In this document: positions 22,114-32,431 of the stretch, in pieces | Numbering within the stretch: position 1 is the first letter of the stretch | How the letters are laid out: every line of letters begins with the position of its first letter | Origin: Toxorhynchites rutilus septentrionalis | Taxonomy: Eukaryota > Arthropoda > Insecta > Diptera > Culicidae | Reading direction: 5' to 3' | NCBI RefSeq assembly: GCF_029784135.1 | Contig: NC_073746.1 | Coordinates: forward strand, 227,615,882 to 227,679,881 | Length of the DNA stretch: 64,000 nucleotides | Notes under the pieces: model-generated | What the model saw: the letters and a program-made list of their open reading frames with translations, nothing else | The model's database searches: none | What the model was told of the DNA's origin: nothing | Position numbers and translations under genes: made by a program

Positions 22114-22312
22114 CAGGTCGGACTCGATTATATATAATCGCAATTTCACGTTAATTTTCGAATCCAATACATAATCGAAAAAAAACTATTTTTCTATTAA
22201 TGTTTGACATTCAGACATTAAAGAATTGTTTTCTTGAGATTCGAATATGTATAGGATTTAAAAATAATTGTTGAAAAAAATGGTCGACTATATATAATCG
22301 AGTCCGACTTGT
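22114..22312. mobile_element. second TA-flanked MITE abutting the first
   Basis: The 199 bp element starts CAGGTCGGACTCGATTATAT and ends with the inverted complement ATATAATCGAGTCCGACTTG. TA lies on both sides. The left TA (22112-22113) is the same dinucleotide that ends the preceding MITE. Termini are again of CAG type, but the interior is unrelated to the first MITE. Confidence 0.85.
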
Positions 22313-22559
22313 ATATAGAAATATGTACATATTGTAGGATATAGTGACTATATTCGTTAACAAGACTTATTACGTAGCCTTTATTGTTTGGTCAAACGCG
22401 AAACATTCAAGAAACCAAAATACGAGTGTTTCATAAACACAGAACCCGACGAATCAAATTTATTGTCAATTTTGCATGAATTACTACGAAAAAATAATCC
22501 TCAAACAGTTTAAATAACCCATTAAATTATTGGAACCCATTTGTGGCATGTTCCTTATG

Positions 22560-23300
22560 AAATCCGTATCTCGTTCTACGAAGATGTAAGCTCGTTTAAC
22601 AATTCTATATTCTCATAGTGCTTGTTGTTTGGATTGGGTAATAATTTGTTGAACATGCTGGGCAGCCCGTGACCAATGTGAATCCCTTGTGCAATGAACC
22701 ACCATGAACCATGCTCACCAAATTTTTTTAACTGATTCGTTATCCTGTTGGAATACCCAACCATCACGGTGGTTTGGCAGCAAATAATTATCTCAATTTT
22801 TCCCTTCCTCAAACACATTACAAAATTTGAATTGAAACACAGATATTTCGTCCAAAAATGTTACGGAATAATTTTAATTGAAGGACAATTTTAAGTCATT
22901 TTGATTTGAACAGAATAACATTTCAATGGCAACCGCGACTAATTTGCATTACAGTACACAACTGCTACAACAATTCGGTGCATTATTTCCGCTGGCATCT
23001 ATCTGGTCCCTCCAAACAAACAACATTAGCTAGCTATCATGGACGTTTGATATATTGGCGTTGACGTTTCTGATTAATTCCTCAATTTTCATTGAAGAAT
23101 CAATTTTTTATCATCAGTGAAAATTTTATCTAAAACGAATTCTTCAAACGGCGTTAGAGCAGCATTCCAAACATGAAAAATCGCCGTTCGTCGACCCTCG
23201 ATTTCAATTCGTATGGCATCCAACCCATTATTGCGATTAAATTGAATTTTCAGGGGCCACAGAATGATTATTTTTGAAACGCGCAAACTAACCAAGTAAT
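22560..23300 (-). mobile_element. Tc1-like transposase relic
   Basis: On the - strand, from high to low coordinates, FTDDKKLIL (first catalytic Asp block), GWVFQQDNE (second Asp block) and NKHYENIELLNELTSS followed by NEIR (C-terminal helix region) are visible in shifting frames. The last block and its DNA (TATCTCGTTCTACG) match the Tc1 remnant at 50740-51010. Many stops and frameshifts are present; ends were not identified. Confidence 0.65.
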
Positions 23301-23529
23301 AATCTCAACATGTCGAAAAAATTGCCAAATTGCCACATCTCAGGAAAACTCGATGTAACTATGTGATCAGAAATAATTTGCGAGCATTCTGAATGAGAAT
23401 GAGTAATATACGTACGTGTGGTCAAAACGGGGTATTTTCTATTGGGATTTGTTTACAATACTGCTACATCCCTTGAAGAGATTGGATCTTATTCACAACA
23501 TTGTTCCGCGAATTAACTCGGTCCAGTTC

Positions 23530-23840
23530 GTGGTGCATCCTCCTCCCCCATATTTAGTTATCCTGTACACCACTGTATATTGTTCTGAGCACTCGGCGTT
23601 CGATGACACCACGTGCTTGTAAGTCCTCTTCGAGCATCGTCCATGCTTCTTGCCCATAGAGAACAACCGATCGAATCAGGGATTTGTACATGGTACACTT
23701 CGTATTGGAGTCGGAGTTCGACTTCGCGGCTGTTGTTGCTGTCTGTTGTTATCAACGAGCTACGGAAAAAAATCCTTTACCACCTCGAGCTCGTCGCGGT
23801 CGATCACAACAGCCCTTATTGAATTGTACTTCTGAGGTAC
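23530..23840 (-). mobile_element. LINE reverse-transcriptase C-terminal relic
   Basis: The - strand reads ELEVVKDFF, then SLITTDSNNSREVE, then, in another frame, YKSLIRSVVLYGQEAWTMLE and ARGVIERRVLRTIYSGVQDN, a stop, and GRRMHHELDRV. This series (strand-exchange linker, VLYG.E.WT, ERR.LR.I.GG.Q..G.WRRRMN.EL) is the C-terminal region of a widespread insect LINE type (RTE/Jockey-like polymerases). Catalytic RT motifs are missing. One or more frameshifts and a stop make it inactive. Confidence 0.65.
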
Positions 23841-23899
23841 CTTGAAACAAAAATTAATGCTTTGTCATTACCAGCGGTAGAAGCACCATTACCAGAATG

Positions 23900-24320
23900 T
23901 GTAGGCACCATCCAGTGGGGAGGAGGGGGTGCTATATGATGTTTTATCGTTAGGATGAGTGGGTGTTATGGACGAACATACCACGTGGAAATTTTTGGGA
24001 GGGAGGAGACTGACAATATCAGATATCTGAGAATATCCAACATTTGAAACAGAATTCGTTTTTATTAACAAACTAGCTCACCCGGCGAACTTCGTCCCAC
24101 CCACAATTGATATGTTGATATAAATCATTTCGAACACCCAAGTTCCCACAGAAATTATGTTTATGTATTAATACATAATCTATACTCGCGGTATATAATG
24201 TTCTTTTTGACATATAAACCTGATGCAGTCTAAGACGCATCAATCCTGATACTGACTGTTTGAATTCGTTGTTCCGTTCTTGAGTTAAATCGTGAGGAAC
24301 GGACACCAAATCATTTTTAT
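23900..24320. repeat. ACCCGGC(A/G)AACTTCGTCCC repeat, copy 1
   Basis: ACCCGGCGAACTTCGTCCCACCC at about 24081 parallels ACCCGGCAAACTTCGTCCCGCCC at about 56979. To its left, GGGGAGGAGGGGGTGCTATATGA resembles the inverted GGAAGGAGGGGTGTCATA units at 57.6 kb. It is a diverged copy of a dispersed non-coding repeat. Confidence 0.45.
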
Positions 24321-24480
24321 TAATATAGATCGAGTTTATAAATTTGATTTATTTGAAACTCATTGTTGTAAAAAAAAACAATATTTATTTGAAGTTCATT
24401 GTGAAAACATAAACATAAACGAAACATAGCCGTAATTGAATTTAATGCATGGTAAAAATAAAAACATTTTTCATTTGAAA

Positions 24481-24982
24481 TTAATTTTGAATTATTTTTA
24501 AGCAATTCCTTCTCATCTTGGATTTCGGTTCTGAGGATTCCGACGCTTTGCCTTGGAGCGCTGTTGCTACGTTGCGCTGTTGTTGGGTTCGAAGAGACAG
24601 ACGATGGTTCCTTATGAAGTTAGAATTCCAATCTCTTCCTGCCAGTTTTGCAACTTGGTTGATTTCATGCTGGAGGTTGTTGGCTTCCGCAAAATCAAAC
24701 GCCAGGAGACGTAAATCTTTGAGAGTCATACCATAGAAAGCTTTGTCCAGTGCTCTGTAGTGGCCCGTCAGATCCTCAGACTGGTCACTCGTGAATGCTT
24801 GTCTGAACCGCCCTAACATAAGTAGAAATGTCAATAAAAGAAGATTCAAATCGTAAATCACTCACTGATATGAGCCTTTTCCTCAGGACTGATTCAGAAA
24901 TATCGAGGTTTGCTGCAATCCGACGTTTCGAGACTTCCTCCCGAAGCCTCTGTCGGGCCATTTGAGCATTTCTGGAGTTCAT
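24481..24982 (-). CDS. pogo/Tigger-like transposase N-terminal gene (two exons, truncated)
   Basis: Exon 1 (24982 down to about 24866) encodes MNSRNAQMARQRLREEVSKR and then RIAANLDISESVLRKRLIS, a psq-type helix-turn-helix. Exon 2 (24812 to 24481) encodes GRFRQAFTSDQSEDLTGH, FYGMTLKDLRLLAFDFAEAN, KLAGRDWNSNF and RNHRLSLRT, a CENP-B-type DNA-binding domain as in pogo/Tigger/jerky proteins. A short GTGAGT...TTATGTTAG intron (about 53 nt) separates them. Keeping the exon-2 frame needs the slightly later donor GTGATT or a one-base change, so the junction is uncertain. The frame stops after KMRRNCLKIIQN, with no DDE domain. It may be a transposon relic or a DNA-binding-only derivative. Two CAG-ended, TA-flanked MITEs lie 2.2 kb away, consistent with but not proving a shared transposase. 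Confidence 0.6.
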
Positions 24983-25181
24983 TTCTTCAAATCAGTTTTC
25001 TTCTTGTGGGTCCCATTAAAAATTTGGTTGAAAACATTCTATAATTTTTTTTCAGAGCAAAACTCTGGTGCGAACTTTTGCCCCACAGCCACTTTTGCAC
25101 TTTTGCCCCGTGCGCACTACCGCACTACTCTATGTCATAAGAACTCATCTACCATTTTTTCGCGGTTTTTATCTAAGAAGA

Positions 25182-25257
25182 GTTCCAGGGCTCAACAACT
25201 GTTCCAGGGCTCAACAACTGTTCCAGGGCTCAACAACTGTTCCAGTTCACAACAACT
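25182..25257. repeat. 19 bp tandem repeat, four units
   Basis: GTTCCAGGGCTCAACAACT occurs three times exactly (25182-25200, 25201-25219 and 25220-25238), followed by a diverged fourth unit GTTCCAGTTCACAACAACT (25239-25257). It lies between the pogo-like gene and the Jockey relic. Confidence 0.95.
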
Positions 25258-25349
25258 CTGTTCATGGTCACCCCTTTGGATCGCAAGAAGTTATCTGAGT
25301 ATGTCGAAAGGCAAAGTGTTTTATAATGTCCCCTACATTCACAATTTTT

Positions 25350-26800
25350 TCATTTAATTTTTAAATCATTCTGCACCCCTAAAATCGTGTACTCGGATGC
25401 GGTCCGAGAGAGTTTTGGAGCGGAATGTCGCGTCGCAGGAACGGAATCGGGGCAAACCTTTCCTGTAAACTTGAAAATCCAACGGTGTGAGTATTTCTTA
25501 CTTTCATTTTTATGGTTCCAGCCACGCATTCTCCTAGCCGTATTCCAAAGAGTACTCATAGCGGTCTCCCTTGACAAACCATTGACGAACTTCCGCCAAT
25601 ATCCACGCTTTTTTGCTTTAATCAAATCTTTCGGTTTGACTTCTAGAGTTCGGTACTTTCATTTTGAAGTTGTCGCACAGATCATAAATCACGTTTGTCA
25701 TTATCACACGGCACGTTTGTCATTATCAAGTGACCTCCAGGTGGGTCTCCGTAGTCACATTGGTTGCGCGTTCGCTTAGTAAGCGATCGATCGTGAGTTC
25801 AAAACTCAAGGCCCTCATTGACCATCTTTGTGTTGTTACAGAATAGCTACGTCCACGCAACAATCATCAGCGATGGAGATCGATCCACGGTCGAAATAAG
25901 ATCGATTCATCCATACAACTGCTCTGCTCTGCAAGACACATCGGGCTGCTATTCTATTAATAACTCAACAATGATCATATCAACTGTCTCCGCTGTCCGG
26001 TCTAACTAGACAATGGAAGAACAGAACGAATACTCTTACGCCTAAATGGCTACTGTGAAATGTAATGTACCATATGTATAGAAGGAATAATATAATGCCG
26101 AAAAATGGCAACTGTGTAATGTGCTAATTATAGATATGATAAATATGTGACATGTACACGATTAAAATTCTGCTCTGTTACAGCTAAAATGCTAATGAGC
26201 CTGAAATAAACAAATGGGATAAAAAAAAGTGACCTCCAAGCAGTTCCATGGGAGTTGATGTCACCTAAGATTAACAGTGGTTCTGGCAATGCCTTGATGC
26301 CATCGGAAACCGATGGCGGCCTACCATAGTTCTAGGAGGAATGTATTTCAATGCAATGCAGAGGTCTTTGCCATCGATTTGTGCGACAACTTCAATGACT
26401 GTCATCGATGGGAGAGAAACTCTACTGAGGATCCCTGGATCCCGTGTAAACCAGGAGGTACTTACTTCAGTCTATTCTCTTTCGAAATTGCACTCCAACT
26501 TGGAAAGTTTTGAACTTCTTTCTGGGGAGTCATTGAAAAGAGGTAATTTTTCTTTTCCTGGTGACAAACTGTGATGTACCCAACTTCTCGCATTGGCTGA
26601 CACTGCCAGGCTCGTCGTTCTGGAGGAGGGAGTCTGGATTGTCCTGAGTCGTTGATACGGAATTCTTAAGCATTGCTACATAAGTCCGTTCGGAACGATC
26701 TATTAATGAACGCTTGATTTTTTCCCCTCGTTGTCTGTACACCGGACATTTTCCAAGACACTTTTGCTGTTCCACACAATAACAGACAGAGTTGCATACA
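25350..26800 (-). mobile_element. Jockey-like LINE relic interrupted by a SINE
   Basis: On the - strand from 26775 the frame reads KCLGKCPVYRQRGEKIKRSL, the last zinc knuckle and C-terminus of a Jockey ORF1. Further down come damaged pieces of the ORF2 endonuclease (IDDSH, RWQRPLHC) and ALPEPLLILGDINSHGTAW, the GDxN-H active-site block. Directly after this block the SINE (25740-26226) interrupts. On the other side, after missing sequence, YWRKFVNGLSRETAMSTLWN and KVCPDSVPATRHS mark the linker before the RT. The RT is absent. The element was already deleted or later decayed, and is inactive. Confidence 0.75.
25740..26226 (+). mobile_element. tRNA-Thr-derived SINE, full-length copy
   Basis: The element lies between exact 12 bp target duplications AAGTGACCTCCA (25728-25739 and 26227-26238). 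The head is tRNA-like: box A TAGTCACATTGG (25752-25763), an anticodon-type stem TCGC/GCGA closing the loop TTAGTAA (anticodon AGT, threonine), and a box B reading GTTCAAAAC (25797-25805), mutated from GTTCGAAAC. It ends with CTGCTCTG..AATGAGCCTGAAATAAACAAATGG and an A run. It would be transcribed by Pol III and mobilised by a LINE. The size (~487 bp) fits large mosquito tRNA SINEs such as Feilai, though I cannot confirm the family name. A sister copy is at 31925-32419. Confidence 0.9.
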
Positions 26801-26904
26801 TTTGTTGCAATTCATTATCCAGGGTACAAACAACCGAAAAGATAAACGAAGTGCACCTATAACAGCAAAGTTTGGAAGGACAGAACCTTCAAAAGTAACA
26901 CGAA

Positions 26905-28055
26905 AAAAATATAGGGGGTTGTATCTAAGCCGCGACCGCTTAGGACGTAGGACTACGCATTCGTTTTATTTAATTTGTTTGTTTATCGTTTCCGATTTCA
27001 CATTTCACACACACACTTGGTCACATACGATTAAATATTTGTTCCACCAACACCAACCGCTATTCCACATTCCTGAACCACTTCACTATATCTCCCATAA
27101 AAACAACAAAAATGGCAATATTTGCAAGTATCAAGTACCGTGCTTCATGTTTAATGTTGCCCCAGTAGTACCGCACCTACAGCCATCTTTCGCGCATCGC
27201 CATTCAACCAGTACCAAACAAGCGTCCCACAGAGAATGCGCACGATAAGAAACAGATACATCGATAAAAACGAAACATCGCGAGAATGACGAACAAATTA
27301 AAAGTTTGGCGCAATGAAAACAAGCAACACACACAAAGCCAAACACTGGTGTCTTGAAGCGACTTAATATACACACACCTATAATCTTTTAACACTCTTC
27401 TCAAAATAAACTCTTTTGTTAGAGTTATTAGCAGTTGCTGTTGTATTGCGTAGAACGAGAAACTAACTCATACATAGCCGGCGATGCCCAGCTTGATTTT
27501 TCCTTACATAATGTGGCGAAAAACATTATGATTATGTCATCTTTGCCATGGCTCGGCACGATGTGTTACCAGATACACAGCGAGTAAATTTTTCGTTCAC
27601 GCCCACAGCTGGAGGGTAAATGAAGATGACACAACATTCTTTCTCGCTCGACGTTCACCAGCAACGATGTTGCTTAGCGTACTTACTGTGCAAGGGTGAA
27701 GTTTATGTCTCAGGTATTCTCTTTACGTTATCCCTTTCGTTGTTTCTATTCTCGTGGCTGCATAAGTTGCCCGTTATTGACAGCATGGATTGAAAAGAAT
27801 ACAAATGGACAGAACAAATTTATGGGAAAATGGGAATGCTTCCAATTTTCATCGAATTAAACCATTTCCTGACTATGTATGTTGTAATGTATAGCATATC
27901 AAACAAATCTTAGAGAATTTCCGATTCAATTGGTATGCAAATCATCAAAATCCGTTCACAGGAAAAATAGTTATTAACGTTAACTTCATTTCATAAAAAC
28001 GTGATCTATTTTCTAATTTTGCACCCTTAATGAAAGACGTAGTCCTACGACAAAA
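26905..28055. repeat. histone-like repeat module, copy 3 (both edges)
   Basis: The left edge is ATAGGGGGTTGTATCTAAGCC, CGCGACCGC and GGACGTAGGACTACG (26943-26957). The right edge is GAAAGACGTAGTCCTACGAC (28033-28052). The interior 27760-27995 is nearly the same as 17990-18240. A CTTCTCAAAATAAACTCTTTTGTT stretch near 27395 may be a decayed hairpin region. No histone coding sequence was recognised, so this may be a member that carries only flanks. Confidence 0.55.
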
Positions 28056-28339
28056 AATATCGTTCCGTTCAATTGAGATTTCAGTCGGTCGCATGAAATT
28101 TGTTGAACAATTTTCTAAACCCCAAAAATTGTTTATGCGGTTTTCGTAAAAAAAAACAGTTCGTTGGAGCATTATGATTTGCAATTCCCGCATCAAACCA
28201 AGTGATAAGCGAATGTCACATCTCGAGTTGTGGCATCAAATCATAAGGTGAGTCAAAGTCTGCAAAGGGTTAATAATTTGGCGTCAAATCCATCCACAAT
28301 TTTGATTTGTGCACGAAGTGAACCCCTTTTTTCTCAACC

Positions 28340-30981
28340 TAAAGTTTCTACGCGTCATCGCGTTCTGCCCGAGCAGGCGAGCTGCGAAACGACGAGTGGG
28401 AAAGCGCGGTTAAAATGGGGTGGCGGCATTGGGTGGTGGGAGGCCTAGTGCAGCCTGAGCATTGTCTGCTGGATGGATTTGGAGAGCGGGAGAGTGAGCG
28501 GGAGAATGAGCGAGAGTTTAGGGATGTTTTTGAAAACAAAAACAACATTAAAAAAAATCGCACATTGCCTGAGAGCGGAAAGCGCGTGTTTCCGCGAGAG
28601 ACATCCACGTAATGAGATACTGAGGGAACAAAACGCGAGAGGGTACTCACTTATGTTTTTTTTTTCGCGGAATCACGCTGGTGTTTGTGTTGTTGGGCAG
28701 TATCGGTGGGCTCCACTGGCCGAGGCTATCCTAAGCATGTGTGAACTTCACACCCGCCCGCACGCAGCACTCACTCTGCTGCACAGCAAGTTCCATCCGA
28801 AGGGGAGGGAAACAATGCGACTAATCACATACGTGTATTCGCACGGGGGAAAACCGACACGCGCTCGCGAATGTGCGAGAGAGAGAGAGTAGGAGAGTGC
28901 GAGATTAGAACAAAAGCTGATGCGCATATGGTGGTGTTGGTGGCGCGCTGTTTTTTAGGTGGACTCATATGTAAATTTGATGTGTTTATTGTTCCGAGGG
29001 GAGAAAGGACGCGTCCGTGTTTTGGTTATTTCGCGAATTCGCATATGTGAGAGGGAGCGAGATGCACAAGTGTGTCCTCGAGCGGAGATCGTGTGTGGGT
29101 TCGGCAATTTGTACATAATACTGGGCTCGAAGCGAACAGTACATTATCTGAACGGGAACGGCGCGATTCGGGTTAACTCTCCCACAAAAAGTTAGTGGCA
29201 ATCCAGTGACGGAAGAAGGAGACACGTTTGTGTGCGTTCGCGGTGGACAACTCCTGGCGGTCGCACATAAATCTCGGTTTTTGGGCGACCTGGTACGGCG
29301 GCAAGACGTGTGAAAGAGCGCGTGAAACGAGTGGCTCACGTCGTGAAGTGAACGATCTGAGGAGAGATAGCTTAGTCCACAGGAATATACAGCAAAAAAA
29401 AACAAATTTCAGCGCGGCGACCTCTCTTCCTCTCTCTTGCGCGTCGTGAGTGCGGGGTCGTCCGGCGTGACACAACACGGTGGGTGGGAGTTTGGGTGTG
29501 CGGAGATTGTATAGCACCAGGCGAGGCACGACGTCCTCCTATGCTCGAGCGTAGTGTTTAGTCTTGGTTGTTTTATGCTCACGTTCGCCCCATCGTCATT
29601 GTCATCATCGTCAGCAGCGACGGCGGTGGAGATGTGCTGTTTTGGTTGATGATCGCGTATACGGAACGGTTTGGTGTGGATCTTAGCCAACAGAAAGAGA
29701 GAGGACGGGTATTGTAGAGTGGCCGGTCGGATACTCCAACGACGACGACGACGGCGACGTGCGCTCTCCACTGAGGTTTGTTGTTGTCGTTGTTGTCTTC
29801 GAGTTCTCGAGTCGAGAGGAGTCATCGCGCGCGCCAACAACCAGCCACGGTACGGCGGTGTGATATAACGTTTTTGGTTGGACCTAGCACATTAGATGCA
29901 AACGGACTGTCGCGAAGTGAGGATGTCAAAGTAGGAAGTGCTTACTTCGGAACAATTATAACTCCGCGCGAATTTCGGTGCGAATTTCGGTGCGAATTCG
30001 CATCCGGACGCCAAACACTATCCTGGGGCCAGTGGCCAGAGCTGTCGTCCCCCGGACTATAACCCCTCTAAAATTCAACAATCAAAATTTAGTGATCTAG
30101 CTCCAAATCTACAACGTAGTTTACCTAGTTCAAATAACAATTGAATCCCAGTGTACTTCACAACAAACCAGTCGGAATATAAAACAGCAAAATTCCCGAA
30201 CCCTCAGCCGTTCTTCAAATAAAAACAAAAACAAGTGTTGAGGAAAAAATAATGGTCGTGATGTGTTAGTATACGCGATAACTTCCAGTGATTCAGTGCG
30301 CTCTTTCTCAAGGATACTTTTCTCCCGTCTGGTTGTCCTCCGCAGCAGCGTGGAACAGTTGAATTTCAACGACTCAAAAAAAAAAAAATACCGACGAGAC
30401 CGGAAGACAACAACAACAACAAAGTGTGTGAAAAGTAAAAACGGCGTGATTGTTTGCGTGTGAAAGCGAGGGGAAATTTTCCTCGAAACTGTTTTGTTGA
30501 GGTTGGTGCAATCATTTGAAAAAAAGGAAAAAAAACGGCCGTGAATGAAAAAACCTTCCAAGTTAATTGAGCCAAATAAGGAACCCAAAAGGAAGATTCA
30601 GAGATAAATTTAGAGCCACACAGAAAAAAAACAGCGACCAGCGGTGCTAATTGTGAAGAACTCCCTCCCCGTATTTGTAGGTCGACTAAGAAGAAAGTGT
30701 GTCTGACAGAAAAAGTGCTCACAGTGTTTCACTACTCCCTCACTCTTTGAGTTTGAGTGTCGCGGAAAAAACGGAAAAAAAAAGTTCGCGAAAAATCAGC
30801 TGGTGCTGGTGCGGCTGCAGCGAAGGAAGATAAGGATTGCAAGTAGAAAAAAAAAGCCGCGACTATAGGGAAGCTAGTAACCGATAAGAAGAGGGAAAAA
30901 ATAGCGCACAATTCTGTGACTGTGTAAAAAGGGACGACGCGTTCGTGCCGAGCGAGGCCGGAAAACAACAATCCTGCCAAA
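28340..30981 (+). promoter_or_regulatory. promoter and long 5' leader of the 31 kb gene
   Basis: This is a GC-richer, repeat-poor island with GA-rich GAGA-factor-type runs (GGGAGAGTGAGCGGGAGAATG at about 28487, GCGAGAGAGAGAGAG at about 28875, GTGAGAGGGAGCGAGATG at about 29046), CA/CG-rich stretches and triplet runs (CGACGACGACGACGG at about 29740, CAACAACAACAAC at about 30410). From about 30060 it is A-rich and leader-like and leads into the ATG at 30982. No TATA box could be assigned with confidence, and the transcription start is unknown. Frames on both strands across it are low-complexity and are not proposed as genes. Confidence 0.5.
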
Positions 30982-31018
30982 ATGAGAATTAAAATGCCAG
31001 CTGTTCGAATCGCACAAG
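30982..31018 (+). CDS. first coding exon of an unidentified host gene
   Basis: ATG in the context GCCAAAATGAG, a good insect start context, opens MRIKMPAVRIAQ and one extra G before the donor AAG|GTAAGC at 31018/31019, so the intron is phase 1. The sequence changes from leader-like upstream to intron-like T-rich sequence (TTTTTTTATTTG) immediately after the donor. The peptide is too short to name a family, and I do not recognise the gene. No second exon joined in phase 1 was identified up to 64 kb, which would imply a very long first intron or exons too short or diverged to see. The assignment rests on start context, donor quality and position at the end of a GC/GA-rich island. Confidence 0.55.
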
Positions 31019-31912
31019 GTAAGCTGAACGGCGGAAAAGTAGCACCAGCAGACTGCCTTCGCGCCTACTCGCGGTTTTCTTTTTTATTTGTTCTTTTTTT
31101 TTTGGTCTTCATTTTGGTCTAAATTTGACATTGTGCTGATTTGGGGTGGTCTCCCGTGTGGAAGATTTTAAAGTTGCGAGGCAAAACTTCAATGCTTGGT
31201 GGCATTACGACGCGATATCGATTTTCTCTCCGGCGAACGGAGTGTTGATGGGACGCGGAAAAGTAATGTTTTTGGGATGATGGTGTTTTGAAGAAGAGTC
31301 ACTGACAAAGAGGACAGTCTGTGATCGAATTCGATGTGGAATCACTAGTGGCTTTGGGAAGCTTTGTTTACGAACGAAGTTTCTGTTATAATTGTGAACT
31401 CAATAGTAATGGAAAACTTTTAATTGATAATCATCAATGAAAATACTATCATACTGGTAATTGTGGAAATCAATACTCTCAAATTTACTTGATGTTGCTC
31501 AAAATTCAGTTAGTTACAACGATGTTTGAATGATCGACATTTATTGCACTTTAGTCACCTGAAGTTCAGAATAACTAAAAAACCTCAATAGTTTTGATTG
31601 TTATTTTTTGTCTTATCACATTGTGTGTCTATCTATCTATTGAAATAGAAGATCGATAGCTGTCTTGCATAGATACTGTACACATAAACGTCAAGTCTTT
31701 TTTCGGGCAAATTCGAAAAATACTACAAGTTTTATCTGTCAAGATGCAAAAGTTTTGTAGGAATATAAAAAAATCAATGTATTTGAGAGTTAGGTCACAA
31801 AATCACACCAACAATATTGTTGGCGAGAGTTACCCCAAAAAAACAAAGGAAATCCTTATAAAGAAAGTCATATCCAGTAAAATTTTAAATAACTTCGGAT
31901 CACATGTCGGTG
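31019..31912 (+). other. start of the first intron
   Basis: T-rich sequence downstream of the donor, then AT-rich sequence without repeats or coding similarity up to the SINE target site at 31913. Confidence 0.45.
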
Positions 31913-31924
31913 CTGTTGATTCTT

Positions 31925-32419
31925 TTTTTTTCCCATTTATTTATTTTTTAGGCTCATTGGCATTTTAGCTGTAACAGAGCCGAATTTTTAATTGTGTACA
32001 TGTCACATATTTATCATATCTATAATTAGCACATTACACAGTTGCCATTTTTCGGCGTTAGAGTATTTCCTTCTATACCATTCCATATGGTACACATTTA
32101 CACAGTAGCAGCCATTTAGGCATAATAGTTTTCTATCTGTTCTTCCATTATCCAGTTAGACCGGACAGCGGAGACAGTTGATTGATCATTGTTGAGTTAT
32201 TTATAGAACAGCAGCCCAATGTGTCTTGCAGAGCAGAGCAGTTGTATGGATGAATCGATCATATTTCGACCGTGGATCGATCTCCATCGCTGATGATTGT
32301 TGCGTGGACGTAATTATTCTGTAACAATACAAAGATGGTCAATGAGGGCCCTGAGTTTCGAACTCACGATCGATCGCTTACTAAGCGAACGCGCAACCAA
32401 TGTGGCTACGGAAGCCCCC
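31925..32419 (-). mobile_element. tRNA-Thr-derived SINE, second full-length copy
   Basis: Exact 12 bp target duplications CTGTTGATTCTT flank it (31913-31924 and 32420-32431). On the - strand the head holds box A TAGCCACATTGG (32398-32409), the TTAGTAA anticodon-type loop and an intact box B GTTCGAAAC (32354-32362). The 3' end reads TTCGGCTCTG..CAATGAGCCTA then an A-rich tail. It is about 495 bp and closely similar to 25740-26226, but with the better promoter. Confidence 0.9.
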
Positions 32420-32431
32420 CTGTTGATTCTT

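Noticed and set aside
25182..25257. CRISPR-like array
   Set aside because: Four contiguous 19 bp units without spacers; a simple tandem repeat in a eukaryotic context.
25750..25815. Possible tRNA gene
   Set aside because: The tRNA-like part is the head of a ~487 bp element with target duplications, and box B is mutated; it is a SINE. The same applies to 32345-32415.
28340..30980. Many overlapping open frames on both strands (up to about 150 codons)
   Set aside because: They follow GC/GA-rich composition and triplet runs, overlap on both strands and show no family motif; better explained as promoter and leader.
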